The notes: generated by a model not told the origin, from the sequence alone. A stretch of 64,000 nucleotides of DNA from an uncultured Collinsella sp. (GCA_934667065.1 CAKULD010000001.1:186001-250000), one strand, 5' to 3'; positions 45,021 to 53,706 are shown, numbered from the stretch's first letter. A program made the numbers and translations.

Positions 45021-45191
45021 ATGTTTGACGCTATTGCACACGCTTTTCTTTCACTTGCCCCCGAGCTCGATACTGCCAAGGTCGAGGAGGTTCCCATGAG
45101 CCTGAAAGCCTGGATCGACGGCTCGCAGGGCAACATCCGTAGGGAGTCGCTGGGCGCCAAGTGCCAGGTGCGTCACTTCTTCGCTATTTAG
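45021..45191 (+). CDS. Small ORF between argG and argH
   Basis: An ORF of 56 codons with a clear ribosome site (CTGAGGAG). The product starts MFDAIAHAFLSLAPELDTAK, has an inner Met (VPMSLKAWIDG) and ends KCQVRHFFAI. It has no signal peptide or membrane span. I do not recognise it. It lies 49 bases after the argG terminator and 120 bases before argH, so it may be a small protein of the arginine pathway or a second leader. It contains Arg codons CGT-AGG in tandem and CGT, but no clustered stop-adjacent run. Confidence 0.45.
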   Translation: MFDAIAHAFLSLAPELDTAKVEEVPMSLKAWIDGSQGNIRRESLGAKCQVRHFFAI

Positions 45192-45311
45192 TCCGTCTTG
45201 CCCCGCGTGTGACGGGGATGTGCAAAACTAGCAGTTGATAAATCGCTTTAGCGACATGGCGTAGTGCTTTGTGCGCCGATGTTTTGGTATTTGATGAAAG
45301 GGGACGGTCCC

Positions 45312-46742
45312 ATGGCTCTTTGGGGTGGTCGTTTTGAGGCGGGCGTGGCAGAGGTCACGCAGGAGTTTGGTGCGTCGCTGCCGGTCGACAAGCATCTCTA
45401 TAAGCAGGATATCGCCGGCTCCAAGGCGCATGCCAAGATGCTGGCCGCCCAGGGCATCATCAGTGCCGAGGACGAGCGGGCAATTGCTGAGGGCCTGACC
45501 GGAATCGAGCAGGATATCGATGCCGGCAACTTTACCTTCGACATCAACGACGAGGACATCCATATGTCCATCGAGAGTGAGCTGACGCGCCGCATTGGCG
45601 AGGCTGGCAAGCGTCTGCACACCGGCCGTTCGCGTAACGACCAGGTGGCGACCGATACCCGCTTGGGCGTCAAGGCGCTGGCCAAGGAGCTTATGGAGGC
45701 CAACCTGCAGCTGCGTCATGTGCTGGTGGACGCCGCCAAGAAGTATGACAGGGTCATTCTTCCCGGCTACACGCACATGCAACATGCGCAGCCCGTGCTG
45801 CTGTCGCATCATCTGCTGGCGTATTCCTGGATGTTTGCGCGCGACTTTACGCGCCTGAAGGCCGCTTTCGATGCCGCAGATAACTGCCCGTTGGGTGCCG
45901 CGGCGCTTGCCGGTACGAGCTACCCGCTCGATCGCCAGATGACGGCCGCCGAACTTGACTTTGCGGGCGTGATTCCCAACTCGCTCGACGCTGTTTCGGA
46001 CCGTGACTTCCTGCTCGACCTGCATTACGCCGGTTCCGTCATGGCGATGCACCTGTCGCGTCTTTCCGAGGAGATTGTGCTGTGGTCGAGCTCCGAGTTC
46101 GGTTTCATCACACTGTCCGACTCGTACTCCACCGGCTCTTCCATCATGCCGCAGAAGAAGAATCCCGACTTTGCCGAGCTCATCCGCGGCAAGAGCGGTC
46201 GCGTGTACGGCAACCTGGTCCAGCTGCTGGTGACTATGAAGGGCCTGCCGTTGGCCTATAACAAGGATCTTCAGGAGGACAAGGAGGGCGCGCTCGACAC
46301 GGCCCACACGCTCATGCAGTGCCTGTCCGTTATGGCCGGCATGATTTCGACCTGGACCGTCAATGAGGGCGCCATGGCGCGCGAGTGCGGCGTTGGCCAC
46401 CTGGCAGCCACCGACGTTGCCGACTACTTGGCTAAGCGCGGCCTGCCGTTCCGCGAGGCGCACGCCGTGGTGGGCCACCTGGTCCTGATGTGCGAGAAGC
46501 GCGGTTGCAACCTCGAGGATCTGCCCTTTGAAGTGTTCCAGGAGGCAAGTCCGCTGTTTGAGCGCGATATTACCGAGGCGCTCGATATTCCCTCGATTGT
46601 TGCCGCACGTACGACTGAGGGCGGTACCGCGCCTGCTGCTGTGGCCGTACAGTTGGAACGCGCCGAGGTGCAGCTTGCGGCCGATGAGGTCACGTTTGGT
46701 TCGCTGACCAAGGTCGTCGAGATGGGTCATGGGGCAAATTAA
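45312..46742 (+). CDS. argH: Argininosuccinate lyase
   Basis: Last enzyme of arginine synthesis, 476 residues, fumarase/aspartase superfamily. It begins LWGGRFEAGVAEVTQEFGAS, contains TGRSRNDQVATD, PGYTHMQHAQPV and the signature GSSIMPQKKNPDFAELIRGK with the catalytic Ser loop. The ATG at 45312 follows AAAGGGG, and the bases just before it form the small palindrome GGGAC-G-GTCCC (45301-45311), which may partly hide the ribosome site. A terminator-like hairpin follows at 46795. Confidence 0.97.
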   Translation: MALWGGRFEAGVAEVTQEFGASLPVDKHLYKQDIAGSKAHAKMLAAQGIISAEDERAIAEGLTGIEQDIDAGNFTFDINDEDIHMSIESELTRRIGEAGKRLHTGRSRNDQVATDTRLGVKALAKELMEANLQLRHVLVDAAKKYDRVILPGYTHMQHAQPVLLSHHLLAYSWMFARDFTRLKAAFDAADNCPLGAAALAGTSYPLDRQMTAAELDFAGVIPNSLDAVSDRDFLLDLHYAGSVMAMHLSRLSEEIVLWSSSEFGFITLSDSYSTGSSIMPQKKNPDFAELIRGKSGRVYGNLVQLLVTMKGLPLAYNKDLQEDKEGALDTAHTLMQCLSVMAGMISTWTVNEGAMARECGVGHLAATDVADYLAKRGLPFREAHAVVGHLVLMCEKRGCNLEDLPFEVFQEASPLFERDITEALDIPSIVAARTTEGGTAPAAVAVQLERAEVQLAADEVTFGSLTKVVEMGHGAN

Positions 46743-46794
46743 GGTCCTGTCTGAAACTGTTTCAGTCATTTATTGATAAATCGTTTTTGCTTTT

Positions 46795-46830
46795 ACGGGC
46801 GCCCGCTGATGCGGGCGTCCGTATTTTGTT
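46795..46830 (+). terminator. Terminator after argH
   Basis: ACGGGCGCCCGC and GCGGGCGTCCGT pair with one G-U around TGAT, followed by ATTTTGTT. Confidence 0.75.
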
Positions 46831-47035
46831 GCCACGGGGGAGGGGCTTGTCGAGAACTTCTGTAGGACCTTTGGGCAGCTTGTGAAGTGGATACGTTCAC
46901 GGGCGGCTACCGACCGTCTGCTCGGTTCGATGCGGTTGATGGCGGGGTGGATGGTACTCTAGTCGGGCTTCGAAACAGAAGTGACACATATGGAACGCTT
47001 CAATAAATTGCAGCGCTTCAATAAACAGCTTTTTG

Positions 47036-47064
47036 TTTAACTGCAGCTAAAACTCTGTTACGAT
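47036..47064 (+). promoter_or_regulatory. ndk promoter
   Basis: TTTAAC (47036-47041), 17 bases, TACGAT (47059-47064). It lies about 60 bases before the ndk start. Confidence 0.45.
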
Positions 47065-47127
47065 GCAGTCCAGGCGGGTGCCGGAATGGGACTTGGGCAC
47101 GCGCGAACCAACTTGAAAGGCTACCTT

Positions 47128-47532
47128 ATGGCTATCGAGAAGACCTTCATCATGATTAAGCCCGACGCCGTGCGCGATCGCAAGATCGGCGAGATTGTTG
47201 CTCGTATCGAGCGCAGCGGCCTTGTTATCGAGCGCATGGAGATGACCACGCTTGAGCGCGCCACCGTCGAGGAGCACTATGCTCACCTCAACGACAAGCC
47301 CTTCTTTGGCGGCCTCTGCGACTTTATGACGAGCGGTCCGGTCGTCAAGATGGTCGTTTCCGGTCTTTCCGCCGTCTCCAAGATGCGCACCCTCATGGGC
47401 GCTACCAACCCGCTTGATGCCGCTCCTGGCACCATTCGCGGCGACTTTGCCGTCGATGTCAACGCCAACGTGATCCACGGCTCCGACTGCCTGGAGAACG
47501 CCGAGATCGAGATCAAGCGCTTCTTTGGCTAA
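47128..47532 (+). CDS. ndk: Nucleoside diphosphate kinase
   Basis: Enzyme of 134 residues that balances nucleoside triphosphates using a phosphohistidine. It begins EKTFIMIKPDAVRDRKIGEI and has the active-site signature NVIHGSD with the phosphorylated His. All common residues (Lys in IMIKPD, Arg in AAPGTIRGDF) are there. The ATG at 47128 follows GAAAGG; the frame is open for 14 more codons upstream without a ribosome site. Single-gene operon. Confidence 0.97.
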   Translation: MAIEKTFIMIKPDAVRDRKIGEIVARIERSGLVIERMEMTTLERATVEEHYAHLNDKPFFGGLCDFMTSGPVVKMVVSGLSAVSKMRTLMGATNPLDAAPGTIRGDFAVDVNANVIHGSDCLENAEIEIKRFFG

Positions 47533-47571
47533 ACCAGCTTTGACTCCTTAAAGCTGTTAGCGTGTGGCTTG

Positions 47572-47609
47572 GGCGCCGCGGGACTCCATCCGCGGCGCTC
47601 TTTTTTATG
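47572..47609 (+). terminator. Terminator after ndk
   Basis: GCGCCGCGG and CCGCGGCGC pair around GACTCCAT and are followed by TCTTTTTT. Confidence 0.85.
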
Positions 47610-47624
47610 ACAAATATCTACTAA

Positions 47625-47664
47625 GAGGGCCCGCCCGGATGTGCGTTCCGGGCGGGCCCTCTGC
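47625..47664. terminator. Long GC hairpin between ndk and rpiB
   Basis: AGAGGGCCCGCCCGG and CCGGGCGGGCCCTCT form a 15-bp stem around ATGTGCGTT in the gap between convergent genes. It probably ends rpiB transcription; no T-run is next to it on the plus side. Confidence 0.7.
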
Positions 47665-47689
47665 TGTTAGCTTGTGGCGTTGTTAGGCT

Positions 47690-48157
47690 TTAAGCCTCGT
47701 CGACAACCTTGAGGCCGCGGGTCTGGTCGATCTCGTTGAGGAGGTTGACACGACGCTCGTGACGGCCGCCCTCAAACTCGGCGTCGAGCCACTCGTCGAC
47801 GATCATCTTGGCGAGCTCGGAGCCCACGACGCGGGCGCCAAAGGCGAGCACGTTGGTGTTGTTGTGCATACGGGAGAGCTTGGCGCTGAAGGGCTCGGAG
47901 CACACGACGGCGCGCACGCCCTCGACCTTGTTGGCGGCCAGGCTGATGCCGACGCCAGTGCCGCAGATCAGGATGCCCAGGTCGACGTCACCGTTGGCAA
48001 CGGCCTTGCCCACCTTGTAGCCGGCGATGGGGTAGTCGAAGCTCTCGGAGGTGTCGGTGCCAAAGTTCACGACCTCGCAGCCGCGATCCTTCAGGTGCTC
48101 GGAGATGATGTTCTTGAGCTCGACGGCGGCGTGGTCGTTACCGATACCGATCTTCAT
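47690..48157 (-). CDS. rpiB: Ribose-5-phosphate isomerase B
   Basis: RpiB/LacAB family sugar-phosphate isomerase of 155 residues for the pentose phosphate pathway. It shows KIGIGNDHAAVELKN, GTDTSESFDYP, ILICGTGVGISLAANK (catalytic Cys) and HNNTNVLAFGAR. The ATG at 48157 follows AGAGAGGAACC; an upstream in-frame start would add unconserved residues. Allose-6-phosphate isomerases are close relatives, so the sugar is not certain. Confidence 0.93.
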   Translation of the reverse strand: MKIGIGNDHAAVELKNIISEHLKDRGCEVVNFGTDTSESFDYPIAGYKVGKAVANGDVDLGILICGTGVGISLAANKVEGVRAVVCSEPFSAKLSRMHNNTNVLAFGARVVGSELAKMIVDEWLDAEFEGGRHERRVNLLNEIDQTRGLKVVDEA

Positions 48158-48426
48158 GGATGGTTCCTCTCTGGTCCGTGCGGCGGATTTGCTAAAGGTT
48201 TTACCGCGTTCGACTGCATGATAGCGCGACTTTTGCGTAAACACTCGGGCGTTTTTTGGTTAAACGCTTTATCAATTTTGAACATCAGTTCATCACGAAA
48301 TCTGCCGCCAGTTTGATGCTCGCAACCGTCTGCCGGAACCCGGGTTGCGGTTTTTGGGCCCTTGGTATCAAATAAAGAAGTTGACTATGTATAAGAAATA
48401 AGTCGTTGTGTATACAGGAGGCACCA

Positions 48427-49746
48427 ATGCCCACCGATTCCATTCGAGATGCTGCGTTCTGTGACGTTTTGAACCGCGAGCTTGTTTGCGCGCTTGGCTG
48501 CACTGAGCCTATCGCCGTTGCTTACGCGGCGGCGCTTGCGAGCCAGACGCTCGGCTGCGAGCCCGAGCATATGGACGTTGCCTGTTCGGGCAATATCATC
48601 AAGAACGTCAAGAGCGTGACCGTGCCCAACTCGGGCGGTATGCACGGCATTGAGGCAGCGGCGGTGCTGGGCGCTGTGGGTGGTGACGCCAAGAGTGCGC
48701 TCGAAGTGCTCGAGAGCGTCAATGACGCGAACCGTGCCCGCGTGACCGAGCTGCTCGCCGATGCCGGCTACTGCGATGTGTCGCTTGTCGAGGGTGTGCC
48801 CAACCTGTATATCAAGGTGACGGCCATGGCCGGCGGTCATACCGCGGTTGTCGAGATTACCGATCACCACACCAATGTGACGTGCCATACGCTCGACGGC
48901 ATTCCAGTGTGCGGAAAGTCGGCGGGGGAGTGCGCTGCCTGCGCCGAGCGCGTGGTTGCTGAGCGCGCTGCCGATAAAGCCGATACGCCCATGAGCATTG
49001 AGTCCATCATCGACTTCATCGAGCGTGGCGATATTGAGGGCGCTCGTGCTGCTGTTGAGCGTCAGATCGAGCTGAACGGTGCCATTAGCGCCGAGGGCCT
49101 GGCGCATGCTTGGGGCGCCGAGGTTGGCCGCACTTTGCTGGGCGCTCGTGCCGACGATGTGGCGTGCCGCGCCCGCGCCCGTGCCGCCGCCGGCTCCGAT
49201 GCTCGTATGAATGGCTGCGCCTTGCCGGTCGCCATCGTGTGCGGCTCGGGCAACCAGGGCATCACCTGCGCGCTGCCCGTTATGGAGTATGCCGAGTACC
49301 TGCGCTGCGACCATGAGCGCCTGGTACGCGCCGTGATGCTGTCCGATCTGATTGCTGTGCATATCAAGAGCTATATTGGTGCGCTTTCGGCGTTTTGTGG
49401 TGCTATCTGCGCGGCATGTGGTGCCGGTGCGGCCATTACGTGGCTGTGCGGTGGCACGCGTGAGCAGATTGGCGCTACCGTTTCCAACACGCTCGGAAAC
49501 GTGGGCGGCATCGTGTGCGACGGTGCTAAGGCGAGCTGCGCGGCCAAGATTTCGGCTGCTGTCGATGCGGCGATTCTGGGTCACGATATGGCCATGCAGG
49601 GCCGCGGTTTCCGTGCCGGCGAGGGCCTCATTCAGGACACCGTTGAGCAGACCATTGCCAGCATGGGCTACGTGGGCCGCGTGGGCATGAAGGACACCGA
49701 CGTCGAGATCCTCAACATTATGATCGGAAAAACGCAGGTGTGTTAG
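48427..49746 (+). CDS. L-cysteine desulfidase / serine dehydratase-like (UPF0597) protein
   Basis: Protein of 439 residues of the CyuA/YhaM family; known members are iron-sulfur enzymes that split L-cysteine to pyruvate, ammonia and sulfide. Conserved Cys-containing segments are LVCALGCTEPIAVA, IVCGSGNQGITC, ICAACGAGAAITWLCGGT and GIVCDGAKASCAAK. GGAGGC precedes the ATG at 48427. It stands alone between rpiB and the insertion sequence. Use for cysteine or serine breakdown is inferred from the family. Confidence 0.88.
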   Translation: MPTDSIRDAAFCDVLNRELVCALGCTEPIAVAYAAALASQTLGCEPEHMDVACSGNIIKNVKSVTVPNSGGMHGIEAAAVLGAVGGDAKSALEVLESVNDANRARVTELLADAGYCDVSLVEGVPNLYIKVTAMAGGHTAVVEITDHHTNVTCHTLDGIPVCGKSAGECAACAERVVAERAADKADTPMSIESIIDFIERGDIEGARAAVERQIELNGAISAEGLAHAWGAEVGRTLLGARADDVACRARARAAAGSDARMNGCALPVAIVCGSGNQGITCALPVMEYAEYLRCDHERLVRAVMLSDLIAVHIKSYIGALSAFCGAICAACGAGAAITWLCGGTREQIGATVSNTLGNVGGIVCDGAKASCAAKISAAVDAAILGHDMAMQGRGFRAGEGLIQDTVEQTIASMGYVGRVGMKDTDVEILNIMIGKTQVC

Positions 49747-49773
49747 TTACGCGGTTTTACCAAACCGCGTAAC
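49746..49773. repeat. Palindrome at the end of the desulfidase gene
   Basis: GTTACGCGGTTT-TACC-AAACCGCGTAAC is a perfect 12-bp stem starting at the stop codon (TAG shared). No T-run follows, so termination would need other factors. Confidence 0.75.
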
Positions 49774-49787
49774 GGGTCGACGCTGCA

Positions 49788-49890
49788 AACCCGCCAGAGC
49801 GGCAATCTGCCTTTCAACTTCGGCGGCATGATCAAAAGATCAATGCCGCCTTGTTTCAAGGCACCTTGCACGCTCTGACGGGTTTTCGCT
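49788..49890. repeat. Repeat unit interrupted or bordered by the IS element
   Basis: The part 49854-49890 (TTTCAAGGCACCTTGC...CGGGTTTTCGCT) matches 33 of 37 bases at 54558-54594. AAACCCGCCAGAGC (49788) also pairs with GCTCTGACGGGTTT near 49873-49886 with one mismatch, and GGCGGCAT...ATGCCGCC near 49822-49850 forms an inner hairpin. The insertion sequence starts within three bases of its end. Confidence 0.6.
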
Positions 49891-49906
49891 CATATGACCC
49901 AATCCG

Positions 49907-50169
49907 CTGTCAAGAGCCACAATGGCCCCGCCGACCGCTTGCAATCGGTCGGCGGGGCCTGCCGTTGAACCCGTCCCGGTCCGCCCCCGGCATGTCGTCG
50001 ACGCCTTCGGCTCAGTCTCATATCCGCGGATACCGCTGCGGCGGCCCGCAATTCTCTCCTTCGGCGGGGCTCCCCAAGTCTGTCGACGCGCATGCGGCCG
50101 ATGCCGCGCGCACAGCGAAAGCGGGGGTATCCCCGAAGGCTGCCCGGCTCGCCGGGACGGGGGCTATGT
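49907..50169 (-). ncRNA. Candidate bridge/seek RNA region of the IS element
   Basis: IS110-family transposases use an RNA encoded in a non-coding end of the element to choose target DNA; in the IS1111 group this region lies downstream of the transposase gene. Here the 263 bases downstream of the gene have no reading frame of note and can fold strongly, for example GGCCCCGCCGACCG with its exact complement (49924-49959). Exact RNA ends and guide loops were not worked out. Confidence 0.45.
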
Positions 50170-51291
50170 CTATTCGGTTGCCTCCCGGCACATCATGCCG
50201 AGGGCCCACAGCCACCTCACGAGCTCGGCGGCGGTGGCGGCGTTCGCCTTCGCCTGGGGCATGCCCCTTTCGAGCATCTCCTCGCGGCGCCGGAGCAGGC
50301 GCTCGGACCCCTTCCTCCCGTGCATCCTTATCTCGAGCGGGACGCCGCTGTCCTTTGGCATCAGCTTCGGCTGGTGTTTGGCCTGGGCGTAGCACCAGGA
50401 CCCCTCGACCGCCAGCCTCCTGACGAGCGCGTTGCCTGCCCCGCTGATCCCGCCGAGCCGCACGGAGTCCGCGCTCGACCTCTGCTTCGGGGCGAGGCCG
50501 AAGTAGGCCGTCACCTGCCTGCCGGAGCGGAACCTCGAGAAGTCGCCGACCTCGGACGCGAAGGCGGCGGCGAGCGAGAAGGCGCACCCCTTGATAGACT
50601 GGAGCGCCTCGACCTCGGCCGAGAGGGGGCCCGCCGCGACGGCGGCCCTGTACTCGGCGAGGAGGTCGTCGCGCGCCTCGGCGGCCGCCTCGACCTCGTT
50701 CCTCAGCGCCGTCAGCGCCCGGATGCCGCCGTCGTCGGCGGGCCGAACCTTGTCGAGCCACCTGAGGAAGTCGTACGTCCAGTACTTCCGGGGGTTGCCG
50801 GCGGGCGTCGTGCCGCCGTAGGCGTAGCCGCGGCGGGCCAGGAACGCCAGGAGCCGCTGTTTCGCCGCCGCGAGCCTCGCGGTCGCGGCGTCGTGGGCTG
50901 CGGCGAGGTCCCTGAGCCCCTCGATCTCGGGGGACGGCACCCATACCGGGGTGACGTCGTGCGACAGTATCGCCTTGGCCATCCTGGCCGCGTCGTTGCG
51001 GTCGTTCTTGGACGAGAGGTCGGCCGCCGACCTGGGGACCTTGGAGACGGCCGCGACGACGCAGTCGACGCCGAGGCCGGAGAGCTCCCTCTGCGGGGCG
51101 AAGCCGAGGTAGCCGCTCTCGTAGGCGGCGAGCGACGGGCCGGGGAAGCCCGACATCCACTCCGCGACCTCGCCCCACGGGTTGCCCCGGAACCTCCTCG
51201 TCGCGGCCTCGCCCGTCTCCGCGTCGAGCGCGCAGACGGTCGTGGACCTGAGGTGTACGTCCATTCCGAAGGCGGTAGAATATCTAGGCAC
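50170..51291 (-). CDS. IS110 family transposase (DEDD, IS1111 group)
   Basis: Recombinase of 373 residues. The N-terminal RuvC-like DEDD domain has D11 (FGMDVHLRST), E58 (AAYESGYLG), D97 and D100 (SKNDRNDAARMA). The C-terminal Tnp_20 domain has LQSIKGC, FASEVGDFSRF, VTAYFGLAPKQ and the reactive-site region LGGISGAGNALVRR with S283. A coiled middle part (about 200-230) joins them. All key residues are present, so the protein may be active. The gene is very GC-rich and uses CGG, GGG and AGG-type codons more than the neighbours, which suggests recent transfer. Confidence 0.93.
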   Translation of the reverse strand: MPRYSTAFGMDVHLRSTTVCALDAETGEAATRRFRGNPWGEVAEWMSGFPGPSLAAYESGYLGFAPQRELSGLGVDCVVAAVSKVPRSAADLSSKNDRNDAARMAKAILSHDVTPVWVPSPEIEGLRDLAAAHDAATARLAAAKQRLLAFLARRGYAYGGTTPAGNPRKYWTYDFLRWLDKVRPADDGGIRALTALRNEVEAAAEARDDLLAEYRAAVAAGPLSAEVEALQSIKGCAFSLAAAFASEVGDFSRFRSGRQVTAYFGLAPKQRSSADSVRLGGISGAGNALVRRLAVEGSWCYAQAKHQPKLMPKDSGVPLEIRMHGRKGSERLLRRREEMLERGMPQAKANAATAAELVRWLWALGMMCREATE

Positions 51292-51465
51292 GGGAGCCTC
51301 CCAACCTCGTTGCGGCGCGGCTGCGCCTCTGGCACTTCAACAACATTGTCGCAGCCCCGACCCGCGGTCACGAGCGGGGGCTCCTGTCGTTTCCGTGCCC
51401 TCGGATTGGGTCATAGTGTCTGTCGGTGCCAAAGCATCGGCGTTGTATTTGTTGTTTTGATGCGC

Positions 51466-52224
51466 CTACGACAGCTCGTCTGCTACTTGGTGTTCGTAGA
51501 AAGCTTCTACTACGGCGTTGAAGTTGTGGGCGAAGTCTTCCATGGTTCCGCGCCAGGTTGCTCGGCTCGGCTTGCCCTGGCCTACGTAGGCGGTTTGGAT
51601 GCCGCAGTCGGGGCTGGGAAAGTCGCGCTTGGGATCGTTGCCCACCATGAGTACCTCGTGCGGATCGAGTCCCATAACCTGCAGCTGCTCAAGATAATAG
51701 GTGGCATCGGGCTTGCAGCGGGTGGCGTTACCCATGTGTGTGACGAGCTCGAAGGGCGCGTCGGTCAGCTCGCCCCAGCCCATGCGACACTCGATGGCGC
51801 CTTGGGGAAAGCTGGGGTTCGTAAAGAGTGCGCAACGCAGGCCGGCATCTTGCACGGCCTGGAGCGCGGCGTGTGCGCCAGGCATGGCCTTCGCGTTGAT
51901 CGTGTCGTCGTTCTTGTACGGCAGCACCTCGCGCTCGTAGTAGGTAAATGCCTCGTAGATGGTGGGGTCCGAGAGGCAGATGCCGCACCGGCGCTCAACC
52001 TCTTCTTGATAAAACTCAAGATTGGTGCGATTGTCCGTGCCGCTGCGGCGGTTAGCGTTGAGGTCGACCAGAATGGTGCCGAGGCGTGCCATCGTGCCGC
52101 CACGGCTGCGACGGCCGATATCCGCGAGCATCGACGAGACATCCTTAAAATAGCGAAGGATGAACGCATTGAGGTTGATGCTAAGAAGCGTTTCGTCCAT
52201 ATCGAAAACGACAGCTTTGAGCAC
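51466..52224 (-). CDS. HAD family hydrolase
   Basis: Phosphatase-like protein of 252 residues. Motif I VVFDMDETLLSIN (nucleophile and acid Asp), motif II Thr/Ser in CALFTNPSFP, motif III Lys in RCKPDATYY and motif IV VLMVGNDPKRDFPSPDCG are clear. The alpha-helical cap lies between about residues 20 and 110. Substrate unknown. The GTG at 52224 follows GAAAGGTG; the frame stays open further upstream without family sequence. Confidence 0.88.
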   Translation of the reverse strand: MLKAVVFDMDETLLSINLNAFILRYFKDVSSMLADIGRRSRGGTMARLGTILVDLNANRRSGTDNRTNLEFYQEEVERRCGICLSDPTIYEAFTYYEREVLPYKNDDTINAKAMPGAHAALQAVQDAGLRCALFTNPSFPQGAIECRMGWGELTDAPFELVTHMGNATRCKPDATYYLEQLQVMGLDPHEVLMVGNDPKRDFPSPDCGIQTAYVGQGKPSRATWRGTMEDFAHNFNAVVEAFYEHQVADELS

Positions 52225-52539
52225 GCGAGCACCTTTCTCGTAAATTCGATCTAGAATCGTTGGTTCCGGATACTTTACCCCAAAGCCATCCTGCGCACTG
52301 CTTATCGTCAAGTTGTGGAGACAGCAGTTCATAAGATTACGAAAAAGTCTCCACACGAGTAAAAAATCGCAGTTCACGCTTGAAATCGAAGTCGTTTCCC
52401 CGTAACCTATACGAACGTGATTGCATAAGCGTCACATTAGTATCTGTCGGCTCCCGAGTGTTCCTAAACGTTGTGTGCTTGTCGCACCCTTCTGTAGGTC
52501 CTAGCAATCGGGGCCCCGTAGTTCGAAAGGGGTCCACCT
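52225..52539 (+). other. HAD-rpsA divergent region
   Basis: The 315 bases between the two divergent genes hold no gene. GTGGAGAC (52315) and GTCTCCAC (52347) form an 8-bp hairpin. The leader before rpsA (about 52420-52539) is AT/GC mixed with TTGCAT near 52420 as a possible -35, but I cannot fix a promoter. Leaders of rpsA genes may carry feedback sites; none is recognised here. Confidence 0.5.
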
Positions 52540-53706
52540 TTGAGTGAGATTCAGAACTCGTCCATTTTCTCTCTTGACGATGTCAACGAGGAGGAGATGA
52601 ACAACCTCATCGACGGTACGATTACCGACTTTGATGAGGGCGATCTCGTTAACGGCACTGTCGTTAAGATCGAGCATGACGAGGTGCTCGTTGACATCGG
52701 ATTCAAGTCCGAGGGCGTTATCCCGGTCCGCGAGCTGTCCATCCGCAAGGACGCTAACCCTGCAGACATCGTTGCACTCGGTGATCCCATCGAGGCTCTG
52801 GTTCTCCAGAAGGAGGACAAGGACGGTCGTCTGGTCCTGTCCAAGAAGCGTGCCGAGTACGAGCGTGCTTGGAACCGCATCGAGGAGAAGTTCAACTCCG
52901 GCGAGAACGTCGAGGGCGAGGTTATCGAGGTTGTCAAGGGCGGCCTGATCCTCGACATCGGCCTGCGTGGCTTCCTGCCCGCTTCCCTCGTCGACCTCCG
53001 TCGTGTCAAGGACCTCACCTCCTACATGGGCACCCGCATCGAGGCCCGCGTCATCGAGATGGACCGCAACCGCAACAACGTCGTCCTCTCCCGTCGCGTC
53101 GTGCTCGAGGAGTCCCGTAAGGCCGAGCGCTCCGAGATCCTGTCCAAGCTCAAGTCTGGCATGCGTCTCCAGGGCACCGTTTCCTCCATCGTCGACTTCG
53201 GCGCCTTCGTCGACCTCGGCGGTATCGACGGCCTCATCCACATCTCCGAGCTCTCCTGGAACCACGTCAACCATCCTTCCGAGGTTGTCAAGGTCGGCCA
53301 GGAAGTCGAGGTCGAGGTTCTCGACGTCGATCTCAACCGCGAGCGCATCTCCCTGGGTCTCAAGCAGACCACCGAGGATCCGTGGCGCGCACTGGTCAAG
53401 AAGTACCCCGTCGGCGCTATCGTCGAGGGCACTGTGACCAAGCTTGTCCCGTTCGGCGCTTTCGTCGACTTGGGCGAGGGCATCGAGGGCCTGGTGCACA
53501 TCTCCGAGATGGCCAACAAGCACGTCGATCAGCCTTCTCAGGTCACCCACGTGGGCGACAAGGTTCAGGTCAAGGTCATGGAGATCGACCTCGACCGTCG
53601 TCGCATCTCCCTGTCCATGAAGTCCGCTGCTGAGACTCTGGGCGTCGAGATCGAGGTTGCCCCGCTGCCTTCCGAGAAGAAGGACGAGGAGACCGACGCC
53701 GAGTAA
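52540..53706 (+). CDS. rpsA: 30S ribosomal protein S1
   Basis: RNA-binding protein of 388 residues with four S1 domains (about 35-105, 120-185, 205-275 and 290-360). Each shows the OB-fold pattern, for example GDLVNGTVVKIEHDEVLVDIG and later MRLQGTVSSIVDFGAFVDLG, VEGTVTKLVPFGAFVDLG. The fully typical third and fourth domains end in RERISLGLKQ and RRRISLSMKS. The C terminus is acidic. The start is TTG at 52540, eight bases after GAAAGGGG; the first residues are then SEIQNSSIFSLDD. Four-domain S1 is normal for actinobacteria. Confidence 0.96.
   Translation: MSEIQNSSIFSLDDVNEEEMNNLIDGTITDFDEGDLVNGTVVKIEHDEVLVDIGFKSEGVIPVRELSIRKDANPADIVALGDPIEALVLQKEDKDGRLVLSKKRAEYERAWNRIEEKFNSGENVEGEVIEVVKGGLILDIGLRGFLPASLVDLRRVKDLTSYMGTRIEARVIEMDRNRNNVVLSRRVVLEESRKAERSEILSKLKSGMRLQGTVSSIVDFGAFVDLGGIDGLIHISELSWNHVNHPSEVVKVGQEVEVEVLDVDLNRERISLGLKQTTEDPWRALVKKYPVGAIVEGTVTKLVPFGAFVDLGEGIEGLVHISEMANKHVDQPSQVTHVGDKVQVKVMEIDLDRRRISLSMKSAAETLGVEIEVAPLPSEKKDEETDAE

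Larger units (their letters stand above)
46743..47127 (+). other. argH-ndk intergenic region
   Basis: A 385-base stretch without a convincing gene. It holds CTGAAA-CTG-TTTCAG (46751-46765), the argH terminator (46795-46830), two direct copies of CGCTTCAATAAA 18 bases apart (near 46995-47024) and the ndk promoter. A 16-codon frame starting at 46990 covers the direct repeats but has no ribosome site and is not called. Confidence 0.7.
49893..51416 (-). mobile_element. IS110/IS1111-type insertion sequence
   Basis: An element of about 1.5 kb. Its ends carry a 14-base perfect inverted repeat, TATGACCCAATCCG at 49893-49906 and its complement at 51403-51416. Subterminal inverted repeats of this size and a transposase of the DEDD type mark the IS1111 subgroup of the IS110 family. 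The exact outer boundaries may lie a few bases outside. The element is intact: one full transposase gene on the minus strand and a long non-coding end (49907-50169) on its 3' side. Confidence 0.8.

Noticed and set aside
46990..47040. A 16-codon ORF before ndk
   Set aside because: It lacks a ribosome site and consists of a direct repeat of CGCTTCAATAAA; no attenuator-like stem with a T-run follows.
50092..52254. A 720-codon plus-strand frame opposite the transposase and HAD gene
   Set aside because: Shadow frame; it runs across the element boundary and two real genes, which a true gene would not.
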